From NCBI GenBank assembly GCA_017961625.1, contig JAGCWY010000088.1:1-24481 (forward strand): a stretch of 24,481 nucleotides of DNA, in the 5' to 3' direction. The notes below the pieces were generated by a model, which worked only from the letters and a program-made list of their open reading frames with translations, did not search any database and was not told where the DNA came from. Positions within the stretch are counted from its first letter, which is position 1. Each line of letters opens with the position of its first letter. The position numbers and the translations under genes were made by a program. Shown piece by piece: positions 14,978-23,161 of this stretch. This DNA is from Ruminococcus sp. Lineage in GTDB: Bacteria; Bacillota; Clostridia; Oscillospirales; Ruminococcaceae.

Positions 14978-15553
14978 ATGGAACGCTACAGAAAGGCACT
15001 GAAAAAAAGCTATTTGCCTCATATCATACTTGTCCCTGTTATTATTTTGTTGGTAGCATACTGTATAATTGAGTGCAAGACTGTTGGGAAAGATGTTGAT
15101 ATGTCGTTTCTCGAATACTTTTTCTGGGGACTGCTTCTGCTCACCGCTTTTCTCACATGGCTGTATTTCTATATTTACAACCGCCGTCTGAAAAAGATAA
15201 AGGAAGAGCTCCCCGATATCAAAGAGCAGCTTGAAAACTGTTCGTTATCATTCAACGATACCCATTTCTTTCTGAATGAGTATTTCGTCAGCTTTGAGAT
15301 ACCATTGGCTGTCAGATATGAAGATATCACATCTGTAATCCCGATACCATCTATCTGGTGTCATAGATGGCGGAAATACGATGAGTCTTATATAGAATTA
15401 AAATGCCAAAACGGTAAAAAATGGTGCATAAGAAATTTTACCGGGAGCCGTATCTTAGGAAGTCCGATAAAATCAAACGAAGAAAACAGAAGGGTATGTT
15501 ATGAAGTAGCGGAGCAGCTGAAAAAGCGTTATCGCTATGCTCAGTTCGTTTAA
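14978..15553 (+). CDS. Two-TM membrane protein of unknown function between pheS and pheT
   Basis: 191 residues; family not recognised. Two hydrophobic segments (about 13-32 and 43-66) are joined by a short loop, followed by a soluble domain rich in beta-like strands (FFLNEYFVSFEIPLAVRYED, YIELKCQNGKKWCIRNF) and ending with a charged helix. It could be a PH-like domain of the YcxB type, but this is a guess from the pattern. It starts two bases after the pheS stop, with GGAG inside the pheS end, so it is co-transcribed and coupled. It would therefore also be under Phe T-box control. Codon use is more AT-rich than in pheS and pheT, suggesting later insertion into the operon. Confidence 0.75.
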   Translation: MERYRKALKKSYLPHIILVPVIILLVAYCIIECKTVGKDVDMSFLEYFFWGLLLLTAFLTWLYFYIYNRRLKKIKEELPDIKEQLENCSLSFNDTHFFLNEYFVSFEIPLAVRYEDITSVIPIPSIWCHRWRKYDESYIELKCQNGKKWCIRNFTGSRILGSPIKSNEENRRVCYEVAEQLKKRYRYAQFV

Positions 15554-15609
15554 TACTGAATCCCCGAAAAGTGTGATGATATTTCAAATAAATCGAAAGG
15601 AAAAAAGAT

Positions 15610-18066
15610 ATGAATTTATCTATGAAATGGCTCGGCGACTACGTAAAAGCCGATATGCCTATAAAGGATTTCTGCCACGCCCTCACAATGAGCGGCTCAA
15701 AGGTAGAGTGCTACGAAAAAGAAGGCAGCAATATCTCCAACGTTGTTGTAGGTAAGATACTGTCAAAGGGTCCTCACGAGAACGCTGACGCGCTGTTCGT
15801 GTGTCAGGTGGACATCGGCGCGGGAGCTCCCATACAGATAGTTACAAACGCTAAGAACGTCAAAGAGGGCGACCTCGTTCCCGTTGCTCTTGACGGAGCA
15901 GTGCTCCCCGAGGGCAAGATAAAGAAGTGCAAGATGCGCGGAGTTGAAAGCTTCGGTATGTTCTGCGGACTCGAAACTCTCGGTCTCACAGCCCATGATT
16001 TCCCCTACGCAGACCCTGAGGGCGTTTTCGTTATCGAGGAGGACTGCAAGCTTGGCGAGGATATCCACACAGCTATCGGACTTGACGATACTTCCGTAGA
16101 GTTCGAGATAACCTCAAACCGTCCCGACTGTCTCAGCGTTATCGGTCTTGCAAGAGAGACCGCCGCTACCTACGGCACAGAGCTGAAGGTCAAGGCTCCT
16201 GAGTTCAAGGGCGTTGACGGCGATATCAACTCAATGCTGAAGGTGGATATCCACAACACAGAAAAGTGCCAGAGATATTGCGCAGGTATCGTTAAAAACG
16301 TAAAGATAGGTCCCTCACCGCGCTGGATGAGAGAGCGTCTCCGTGCAAGCGGCGTTCGTCCTATCAACAACTTCGTTGATATCACAAACTACGTTATGCT
16401 TGAATACGGTCAGCCTATGCACGCATTCGACCTCCGCTACGTTGAGGGAGCACATATCAATGTCCGCAACGCAAAGAACGGCGAAAAGATAATGACTCTC
16501 GACGGCGTAGAGCGTGAACTCACAGAAGATATGTTGGTGATTGCAGACGAGAAGAAGCCCGTAGCCGTTGCAGGTATCATGGGCGGCGAATACAGTGGTA
16601 TCATGGACGATACAACAACTGTTGTATTCGAGTCCGCATATTTCGAGCCCACACAGGTACGGCGCACTTCAAAGGCTCTCCGCCTTAAGTCAGACGCCTC
16701 CGCACGCTATGAAAAGGGTGTTGACAGACTTATCTCCATGACCTGCTTAAAGAGAGCCTTTGAACTTGTAGAGCTTCTCGGCGCAGGAGAGGTGCTCAAC
16801 ACAGTTATTGATTGTGACTACACAGACAAAACTTCCGCTACAGTCGATTTCAGCACAGAATGGATAAACAGCTTCCTCGGTACTGATATATCAGAGGCTG
16901 ACATGATAAAGTACCTCGAACGCCTTGACTTCAAGGTTGAAAACGGCAAGGTCATCGCTCCTTCATTCCGTATAGACATCGGCTGTAAAGCTGATATTGC
17001 AGAGGAAGTTGCACGTATCTACGGCTACAACAATATCCCTTCAACGGATTTCCGCGGTGTTGCAAGAGCAGAGTTCACAGAGGAGCAGAAGTTCACACGC
17101 ACACTGAGAAATGCCGCAGCAGCTCTCGGCGGCTATGAAATAGCTACCTATTCCTTTGTATCGCCTAAGTACTTCGACAAGATAAAGCTCCCTGCCGACA
17201 GCAAACTACGCAAGGTAGTAAGGATAGTTAATCCTCTCGGCGAGGACACCAGCGTTATGAGAACATCTACTATCCCCTCAATGCTTGACGTTCTCTCCTT
17301 CAACTATAATAACCGCAACGACAAGGCTTGTCTCTTTGAGATAGCTAAGGAGTACCTCCCTGCCTCTGAGGAAAAGCCCTTCATCAACGGCGATACTCTT
17401 GCAAACAGCGGCAAACAAAAGCATAAATACAGCTATTCTCTCCCTGACGAGCCCCAGAGACTTACAATAGGTATGTACGGTGGCGACGCTGACTTCTATA
17501 CTCTCAAGGGCATGGTTGAGCAGCTCCTTGCTGAGCTTAAAATAGAGGACGTTGAGTATGTTCGTGCAGCTGACTGCAATGTATTTGACGAGAAGTACGC
17601 CCTCCACCCTGGCAGAAGCGCAGTTATACTCAAAGACGGTGCACAACTCGGCATTATGGGAGAGGTACACCCTGAGGTACAGGAGACTTACGAGATAGGC
17701 GTAAAGACCTACGTTGCAAAGCTCAATATTCCCGAGCTCATGGCAGCTACTGCTGACAAGATAACCTATCAGCCATTGCCGAAGTTCCCAGCAACTACCC
17801 GTGACCTCAGTCTCCTTGTTGACGAGGATATGCCTGTTGCAGAACTCGAAAAGGCAATCAAGAACGCTGTAGGCAAAATACTTGAAAAGGTAACTCTCTT
17901 TGATGTATACCGCAGCGACGATATGAAGCAGAACGGCAAGAAGAGCATAGCTTATTCTATCTCTATGCGTTCGCATGAGGGAACTCTCACAGATGAGCAG
18001 GCTGACGGTGCAATGAAGCGCGTACTGAAAGCACTCAGCTCTATTGGAGCAGAACTTCGTGGCTAA
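15610..18066 (+). CDS. pheT: Phenylalanine--tRNA ligase beta subunit
   Basis: 818 residues. The domain order is as in full-length bacterial PheT. A tRNA-binding OB domain lies at about 42-150 (VVVGKILSKGPHENADALFVCQVD). The B3/B4 editing region follows (NRPDCLSVIGLARE; RPINNFVDITNYVMLEYGQPMHAFD). The B5 domain comes near 410-480 (FLGTDISEADMIKYLERLDF and IAEEVARIYGYNNI). The C-terminal FDX-ACB anticodon-binding domain starts near 720 (PLPKFPATTRDLSLLVDEDM). Start: ATG after AAAGGA. A 56-base gap separates it from the unknown membrane gene, with no terminator between, so it belongs to the pheS transcript. Confidence 0.97.
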   Translation: MNLSMKWLGDYVKADMPIKDFCHALTMSGSKVECYEKEGSNISNVVVGKILSKGPHENADALFVCQVDIGAGAPIQIVTNAKNVKEGDLVPVALDGAVLPEGKIKKCKMRGVESFGMFCGLETLGLTAHDFPYADPEGVFVIEEDCKLGEDIHTAIGLDDTSVEFEITSNRPDCLSVIGLARETAATYGTELKVKAPEFKGVDGDINSMLKVDIHNTEKCQRYCAGIVKNVKIGPSPRWMRERLRASGVRPINNFVDITNYVMLEYGQPMHAFDLRYVEGAHINVRNAKNGEKIMTLDGVERELTEDMLVIADEKKPVAVAGIMGGEYSGIMDDTTTVVFESAYFEPTQVRRTSKALRLKSDASARYEKGVDRLISMTCLKRAFELVELLGAGEVLNTVIDCDYTDKTSATVDFSTEWINSFLGTDISEADMIKYLERLDFKVENGKVIAPSFRIDIGCKADIAEEVARIYGYNNIPSTDFRGVARAEFTEEQKFTRTLRNAAAALGGYEIATYSFVSPKYFDKIKLPADSKLRKVVRIVNPLGEDTSVMRTSTIPSMLDVLSFNYNNRNDKACLFEIAKEYLPASEEKPFINGDTLANSGKQKHKYSYSLPDEPQRLTIGMYGGDADFYTLKGMVEQLLAELKIEDVEYVRAADCNVFDEKYALHPGRSAVILKDGAQLGIMGEVHPEVQETYEIGVKTYVAKLNIPELMAATADKITYQPLPKFPATTRDLSLLVDEDMPVAELEKAIKNAVGKILEKVTLFDVYRSDDMKQNGKKSIAYSISMRSHEGTLTDEQADGAMKRVLKALSSIGAELRG

Positions 18067-18284
18067 GCAGCCATTAGTCATTAGCCTTTGTAGGAGCAAA
18101 CAATGTTCGTCCGCATAAAGCGAATATAAAGAATGAAGCCCGAAAGTTATGAACCACTTTCGGGCTTTCTGTTGTGTATAAAGAACGACGTCCCATTCAA
18201 ATGCTATTGCTTAAGCCTGGTTGATGTGGAAATCAGCGCCTACAATTAGCTAAAGACTAATAACCTAACTGCTAAAAGCTCGAA
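18067..18284. repeat. Gap with short repeat words around the pheT terminator
   Basis: Beyond the terminator this gap holds words such as AGCCATTAGTCATTAGC at its left edge and CTAAAGACTAATAACC plus GCTAAAAGCT at its right edge. Similar words recur at 19370-19475 on the other side of asnA. They look like worn ends of a small non-coding repeat. No gene is visible. Confidence 0.3.
18137..18170 (+). terminator. Terminator of the pheST operon
   Basis: A perfect 11-bp stem AGCCCGAAAGT / ACTTTCGGGCT with an eight-base loop, followed by UUCUGUUGU. The U-run is short but the stem is strong. Confidence 0.75.
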
Positions 18285-19295
18285 TCAAAGAAGAGTGATA
18301 CCGTTAGCTGCACATTTCTCTATCATCTCGTCGGACCATATTGATGACTGTACCTCACCGATATGAGCCTTTTCAAGCAAAAGCATACACAGCCTTGACT
18401 GACCGATACCGCCGCCAATAGTAAGCGGCAGAGTACCGTCTGCTATCATCTGGTGGTACTTGTACTGCATTCTGTCCTCGGCGCCACACTCTGCCAACTG
18501 CTTTTTCAGCGACTCAGCGTCTACGCGAATACCCATTGAAGATATCTCAAGAGAATCGTCAAGTACCTCGTCCCAGAAGAGTATATCTCCGTTGAGTGAC
18601 CAATCGTCATAGTCGGGAGCTCTTCCGTCATGCTTCTCACCGCTTGAAAGTTTGCCACCAATTCCCATTAGGAATACTGTCTTGTGCTCCTTTGTGATAA
18701 GTCTTTCACGCTCGTGATTTGTCTTATCAGGGTACATATCCTCCAGCTCCTGAGTAGTTATGAAATAAGGATCGTCACAAATACTTGTGATGAGCTGAGG
18801 ATAGCGAAGGCTCACCTTGCGCTTTGTATAGGCTATAGCCTTGACTACCGACTTTACAGTATCCTTTAGGAACTGTATATTTCTCTGCTCACGAGTTATG
18901 ACCTTTTCCCAGTCCCACTGGTCAACGAATATGGAATGAGTATTGTCCGTATCGTCGTCGCGGCGGATAGCGTTCATATCGGTATAGATACCCTCGCCTG
19001 CGTTGTAGCCATAGCGGTAAAGAGCCATACGCTTCCACTTTGCCAGCGACTGAACTACCTCTGCTTCCGCAGCAATCTCCTTAATGTCGAAATCCACCTT
19101 GCGCTCAACTCCGTTGAGGTCGTCATTGATACCGCTTCCCTTTTTAACGATAAGGGGAGCTGATACCCTATCCAGAGTAAGAGCGAACGAGAGAGCCTGC
19201 TGGAAAACGTCCTTGATGTACTTTATTGCGTGCTGAGTTTCTCTCAGCGTGAGGGATGATTTATAGCCCTCTGGGATATACAGCGATCTTGACAT
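18285..19295 (-). CDS. asnA: Aspartate--ammonia ligase (asparagine synthetase A)
   Basis: 336 residues from ATG at 19295 (a GTG at 19304 would add three). AsnA makes asparagine from aspartate, ammonia and ATP. It has the class II aminoacyl-tRNA-synthetase fold. Visible family sequences are TQHAIKYIKDVFQ, APLIVKKGSGINDDLNGVER, AEVVQSLAKWKRMAL, TDMNAIRRDDDTDNTHSIFV and the C-terminal LPLTIGGGIGQSRLCMLLL (ATP site). It lies downstream of asnS on the same strand with a 200-base gap and no clear promoter or terminator, so the Asn T-box may control both genes. That would couple asparagine supply to tRNA-Asn charging. Confidence 0.96.
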   Translation of the reverse strand: MSRSLYIPEGYKSSLTLRETQHAIKYIKDVFQQALSFALTLDRVSAPLIVKKGSGINDDLNGVERKVDFDIKEIAAEAEVVQSLAKWKRMALYRYGYNAGEGIYTDMNAIRRDDDTDNTHSIFVDQWDWEKVITREQRNIQFLKDTVKSVVKAIAYTKRKVSLRYPQLITSICDDPYFITTQELEDMYPDKTNHERERLITKEHKTVFLMGIGGKLSSGEKHDGRAPDYDDWSLNGDILFWDEVLDDSLEISSMGIRVDAESLKKQLAECGAEDRMQYKYHQMIADGTLPLTIGGGIGQSRLCMLLLEKAHIGEVQSSIWSDEMIEKCAANGITLL

Positions 19296-19369
19296 GATAA
19301 TCACTTTCCTTTACTTGATATTTTTACAGGAAACAGCGCCATTGATGCTCCCTGTGGCTGTACTTACCT

Positions 19370-19475
19370 GAGCCATTCACCGTTAGCTGTCAGAAATTAG
19401 AAAGTAGCTACGTCACTTTATGACAAGACGTTGGAACGAAACCCAACAACAACTAAAAGCTAATAGCAAAAGGCT
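19370..19475. repeat. Repeat-like words between asnS and asnA
   Basis: Words such as GAGCCATTCACCGTTAGC and AACTAAAAGCTAATAGC echo the segment at the other end of asnA (18067-18284). Overall similarity is low, so this is a tentative call of two diverged copies of one small repeat. Confidence 0.25.
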
Positions 19476-19476
19476 T

Positions 19477-19506
19477 GATAATTTATCTGCAAATTGATAA
19501 ATTATC
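19477..19506. repeat. Perfect AT-rich inverted repeat at the asnS stop codon
   Basis: GATAATTTATC and GATAAATTATC are exact reverse complements, 11 bp each, with an eight-base loop. The right arm includes the asnS stop codon. There is no U-run, so it is a poor terminator. It could be a repeat end or a 3' RNA stabiliser. Confidence 0.5.
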
Positions 19507-20872
19507 TTATAGAACCTACTGTTCTCGGGAAGAGTATAACGTCGCGGATATTAGCCATACCCGTTGTATACATTATAAGTCTCTCAAAACCTAGACCGAA
19601 GCCACCGTGAGGCACTGAACCGAACTTTCTGAGGTCGAGATAATCGCTGTAGAGTTCTAAGTTCATCTTTCTCTCGTTCATAGCAGCGATGAGCTTCTCA
19701 TATTCAGCCTCACGCTCACTACCACCGATGATTTCGCCTACTCCGGGTACAAGGAGGTCAACAGCTGCAACTGTCTTTCCGTCGGGGTTCTGCTTCATGT
19801 AGAAGGACTTTATCTCCTTTGGATAATCCGTAACGAATACTGCCTTTTTGAATACCTTCTCGGAGAGATATCTCTCGTGCTCTGTCTGAAGGTCGCACCC
19901 CCACTCTACAGGATATACGAAGTTCTCACCGGACTTCTTGAGAAGCTCAATAGCCTCTGTATAAGTTACTCTTGCAAAATCGTGAGAGATAAGCTCTTCA
20001 AGACGTGCGATAAGTCCCTTTTCAAAATGAGCGTCAAAGAACTGCATATCGTCAGGGCAGGTATCAAGGAGCTTACGTATAACGTATTTCAGCATATTCT
20101 CGGCTATTTCGATAACGTCGTCCAACTCTGCGAAGGCAACCTCTGGCTCGACGTGCCAGAACTCTGCAAGGTGCTTGGGAGTATTTGAGTTTTCGGCTCT
20201 GAAAGATGGACCAAAGGTATAGATCTTACCCATAGCCATTGCCGCCATTTCTCCTTCAAGCTGTCCAGATACGGAAAGTCCTGCCTTTCTGCCAAAGAAG
20301 TCGTTAGCGTAGTACTCCTCCTCATTCTTGTAGTCCTTGCTGTATCCGATAGTAGTTACCTGGAACATCTCTCCTGCTCCCTCACAGTCACTACCTGTGA
20401 TAAGAGGAGTATTTACATAGACATAGTTATGTGTCTGGAAGTATTCGTGTATAGCAGCAGCAAGTACAGAACGTACACGCCATACTGCGTTGAAGGTATT
20501 CGTTCTGCCTCTGAGATGAGGGATAGTACGGAGAAATTCAAGGGTATGTCCCTTCTTCTGGAGGGGGTAGTCAGTTGGAGCGTCACCGAGTACTGTTATT
20601 CCCTCGGGAGCAGCATTTATCTCGATAGTATCGTTTCTTCCCTCGACTGCTGTACCTGTTACCTTTACGGACATACCTACTCTAGGTTCCTTGAAGTCGC
20701 TGTCGCCCTTGTCAACTACAACCTGAACGTTTTTGAGAGATGTACCGTCATTAACCTCGACAAAGGCTACGCTCTTGGAGTTGCGAGAGGTACGTACCCA
20801 ACCGCATACAGTCACCTGCTTGCCTACATAATCTTTTGTGGAGATTATCTCCTTGACATCAATGTGCTTCAT
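19502..20872 (-). CDS. asnS: Asparagine--tRNA ligase
   Basis: 456 residues from ATG at 20872, with AAAGGAAAAA upstream. The longer open frame to 21094 runs through the T-box RNA and is not coding. An N-terminal OB-fold anticodon domain (VTVCGWVRTSRNSKSVAFVE) precedes the class IIb catalytic core: FRAENSNTPKHLAEFWHVEPE (motif 2 region), EIIGGSEREAEYEKL and GGFGLGFERLIMYTTGMANI (motif 3), ending FPRTVGSIR. The motif 2 and C-terminal sequences separate it from AspRS. It is preceded by an Asn T-box and followed by asnA. Confidence 0.97.
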   Translation of the reverse strand: MKHIDVKEIISTKDYVGKQVTVCGWVRTSRNSKSVAFVEVNDGTSLKNVQVVVDKGDSDFKEPRVGMSVKVTGTAVEGRNDTIEINAAPEGITVLGDAPTDYPLQKKGHTLEFLRTIPHLRGRTNTFNAVWRVRSVLAAAIHEYFQTHNYVYVNTPLITGSDCEGAGEMFQVTTIGYSKDYKNEEEYYANDFFGRKAGLSVSGQLEGEMAAMAMGKIYTFGPSFRAENSNTPKHLAEFWHVEPEVAFAELDDVIEIAENMLKYVIRKLLDTCPDDMQFFDAHFEKGLIARLEELISHDFARVTYTEAIELLKKSGENFVYPVEWGCDLQTEHERYLSEKVFKKAVFVTDYPKEIKSFYMKQNPDGKTVAAVDLLVPGVGEIIGGSEREAEYEKLIAAMNERKMNLELYSDYLDLRKFGSVPHGGFGLGFERLIMYTTGMANIRDVILFPRTVGSIR

Positions 20873-20920
20873 AATAATTTTTCCTTTCATTATATAATTC
20901 GCACAGGACGAGCAGGAATA

Positions 20921-20953
20921 CAAAAAGCCCCGTCCTGAAACTACAGGACGGGG
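20921..20953 (-). terminator. Regulated terminator of the Asn T-box
   Basis: A ten-pair GC-rich stem (CCCCGTCCTG / CAGGACGGGG) with a six-base loop, followed by CUUUUUG on the minus strand. Confidence 0.9.
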
Positions 20954-21222
20954 CATAATACCCGTGGTGCCACCTGAATTACCGCAAAAGCGATCACTTT
21001 TGAGCCGCTGTAACGTGCGGAACACGTCGCCCCTACTCGGATAGCTGAGTTTTTTAACACCCATTTCCAGAAAGCCGCCCTTCAGCATGCCCACTAAAAC
21101 GTACCCTTTCGGTTTGCTGCTCGGGAGTGTTATTCACACAGACTCTGATATGCGGCTCACACCATGCTCGCACTCTCTGGGAACGAAATTCTGTGATACT
21201 TCTCTCCGTCACTGCATTTATT
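20921..21222 (-). promoter_or_regulatory. T-box leader, asparagine-specific
   Basis: A T-box riboswitch before asnS. The minus-strand RNA has AAGTA near the start and GGTGTGAGCC in the distal part of stem I. The specifier loop is GAA-U-AAC-A, with the Asn codon AAC at 21129-21131. The T-box is CAGGTGGCACCACGGG at about 20961-20976. Its UGGC (20969-20972) would pair with GCCA, matching discriminator G73 of tRNA-Asn. It controls asnS and perhaps asnA. Confidence 0.94.
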
Positions 21223-21228
21223 GTTTGT

Positions 21229-21257
21229 ATTATATCACTTTTGATACGGGTTGTCAA
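21229..21257 (-). promoter_or_regulatory. Promoter of the asnS T-box leader
   Basis: Perfect consensus boxes on the minus strand: TTGACA (21252-21257), a 17-base spacer and TATAAT (21229-21234). Transcription should start near 21222, at the T-box base. Confidence 0.9.
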
Positions 21258-21455
21258 TAGTCAAATTTGCAAAAAAATGTGTTATTTTCACATTCCTGTC
21301 AGATTATATGCACTAAATTCCACATTTGAGATTTTTTCCACACAAAGCTTTCCGTTTTATTTCACTTAACAATACGCTTATTCACAAAAATAAGGTGTAT
21401 ATTATAACCATGGAAACAAAAAACCACACTCAAATATATGAAAGGGTGCATATCA

Positions 21456-23009
21456 ATGAAAAATACATGGAAAAAAACTGTTGCCGGACTGGCGTTCCTC
21501 ACATTGGCTCTCAGTTCCTTTGCAAGCTGCTCGGATCAGAACGGTTTAGGCTCTGATGTAATAAAGAATACGACTAATACATATAATGAAGCAGAGGATA
21601 CCGATGAAGTGGCTACAGCTTCTAAGGCTGAAAAAGTATCAAACAAGAGTCTGTCCGCAGCTGTCATAAATACATCAAATATCTTTTCAGACCGTGATCT
21701 GACACAGTCTCCTGATACGTCTGCGGCGGTGAAGCTGACAGCAGAGGACGGAAAGATCATTGATATCACTGAGGAAGGAGTTTATATCCTCAGCGGAAGC
21801 GCTAAAAACTGTACCGTAAAGATAGACACCGGCAAGGACGCAAAGGTACAGTTGGTACTTGACGGAGCTGAGATAGAAAATGACGACTTCCCTGCTGTAT
21901 ACATTGTATCAGCGGACAAGGTATTTGTCACAACAACAGCAAAGGAAAACATACTTGCTGTTAACAATGAGTTTAGAACTGACGGCGAAACCAATATAGA
22001 TGCGGTCATCTTCTCAAAATCAGATCTCGTGTTAAATGGCACAGGTACTCTCTCAGTTTACTCCGCATATGCAAACGGAATATCCTGCAAGGATGATCTT
22101 AAGGTAACAGGCGGTACATACAATGTAACCTCCGCAAAGGACGCATTTGAAGCAAACGATTCACTGTCCGTATATAACGGCGACTTTACCATAAAGACCA
22201 ACAAGGACGGCTTCAACTGTGAAAATTCTGACGACGATACTCTCGGTCAGATATATATCGCAGATGGCAGCTTTGTGATAGACTCCGCAAGCGACGGTAT
22301 ACAAGGCACAACTTATGTTCAGATAGACGGCGGCACCTTCAATATCACCTCATCCGAAGGCATTGAAGCTACTTATATTCAGATAAACGGTGGAAATATC
22401 GCCATCAACGCTTCCGACGATGGCATCAACGCTTCACGCAAGAGCACTGCCTGCGATATCGTCATAGAGTTCAACGGCGGTGAAACCACTATAACTATGG
22501 GGCAGGGTGACACAGACGGTGTGGACTCGAACGGAGTTATCATCGTAAACGGCGGTACTATAGATGTTACTGCTCAGCTGTCCTCTTTCGACTATGAGAC
22601 GTCAGCCGAATTTAACGGCGGTACTATCATAGTAAACGGCGAGGAGGTCGATGAGATACCTCAGTCCATGATGGGCGGTCCCGGCGGTATGGGCGGTTTC
22701 AGAGGCGGCAGAGACGGAAACGGCAGCTTTAACGGAACTCCTGATGGAGACTTCACACCTCCCGACGGATTCAAGAGCGGTGACTTCATGCCTCCTGAGG
22801 GATTTGATGCTGAATCCGGAGCTACTGAAAAATTCAAAGAGTGGAGCGATTCCAACAGAAAGCCAAGCGAAAACTTTACTCCTAACAATAAAGGTGAAAA
22901 CGAGACTGGCGACAGACAGGGCGGCTTCAAAGGTGGTCATGACGGCGTTTTCGGAGGTTTCGACAATAAAAATAAAACTGAAACAGGTGGCTTTATCGAA
23001 AGAACATAA
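21456..23009 (+). CDS. Cthe_2159-like carbohydrate-binding beta-helix lipoprotein
   Basis: 517 residues from ATG at 21456 (AAAGGGTG seven bases upstream; an in-frame ATG at 21438 is less likely). The signal ends in lipobox SFASC at Cys25, so it is a surface lipoprotein. From about residue 80 to 400 short repeats read as right-handed beta-helix rungs: GVYILSGSAKNCTVKI, LVLDGAEIEN, LVLNGTGTLSVYSAYANGIS, LKVTGGTYNVTSAKDAFEAN, YIQINGGNIAINASDDGIN. This matches the Cthe_2159 family, whose Clostridium thermocellum member binds polygalacturonate-like material. The last 120 residues are Gly/Pro/Asp-rich (GGPGGMGGFRGGRDG, then repeated PPDGFKSGDF-like units), a flexible tail. It is a single-gene unit with no clear promoter; TATTAT near 21396 is weak. 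Confidence 0.85.
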   Translation: MKNTWKKTVAGLAFLTLALSSFASCSDQNGLGSDVIKNTTNTYNEAEDTDEVATASKAEKVSNKSLSAAVINTSNIFSDRDLTQSPDTSAAVKLTAEDGKIIDITEEGVYILSGSAKNCTVKIDTGKDAKVQLVLDGAEIENDDFPAVYIVSADKVFVTTTAKENILAVNNEFRTDGETNIDAVIFSKSDLVLNGTGTLSVYSAYANGISCKDDLKVTGGTYNVTSAKDAFEANDSLSVYNGDFTIKTNKDGFNCENSDDDTLGQIYIADGSFVIDSASDGIQGTTYVQIDGGTFNITSSEGIEATYIQINGGNIAINASDDGINASRKSTACDIVIEFNGGETTITMGQGDTDGVDSNGVIIVNGGTIDVTAQLSSFDYETSAEFNGGTIIVNGEEVDEIPQSMMGGPGGMGGFRGGRDGNGSFNGTPDGDFTPPDGFKSGDFMPPEGFDAESGATEKFKEWSDSNRKPSENFTPNNKGENETGDRQGGFKGGHDGVFGGFDNKNKTETGGFIERT

Positions 23010-23029
23010 CGACCTTTTTCATTTGGGTA

Positions 23030-23091
23030 AATTACATTTTGGAGGTTTAAAGGCACCGGACGTTTACCTTTGACCACCAAAAAGTTAAATT
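23030..23091. repeat. Large imperfect palindrome after the carbohydrate-binding gene
   Basis: Two arms of about 24 bases face each other: 23030-23053 (AATTACATTTTGGAGG...AAGG) and 23067-23091 (CCTTTGACCACCAAAAAG...AATT). They surround a central CACCGGACGTTTA. It would form a long hairpin in RNA or DNA. Its role is unknown. Confidence 0.45.
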
Positions 23092-23124
23092 CCCTTTCAT
23101 TTTTCCCTTCATTGATAATATAGC

Positions 23125-23160
23125 AGAAAAGCAGGCATAATGACTTTATGCCTGCTTTCT
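23125..23160. terminator. Bidirectional terminator between convergent genes
   Basis: The stem AGAAA-GCAGGCATAA / TTATGCCTGC-TTTCT has a short TGAC loop. T-rich flanks are present on the plus strand and, more weakly, on the minus strand. It lies directly before the stop of the leucine-rich-repeat gene. Confidence 0.75.
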
Positions 23161-23161
23161 G

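Noticed and set aside
17278..18099. 273-residue open frame opposite pheT
   Set aside because: It is a shadow of pheT, with no ribosome site and Leu/Cys-rich composition typical of an antisense frame. Similar long antisense frames opposite pheS, asnS, rodA and nnr were dropped for the same reason.
20873..21094. N-terminal extension of asnS (74 extra codons, starting at 21094)
   Set aside because: It runs through the T-box and terminator, and the real ATG at 20872 has a good ribosome site and gives the normal AsnRS N-terminus.
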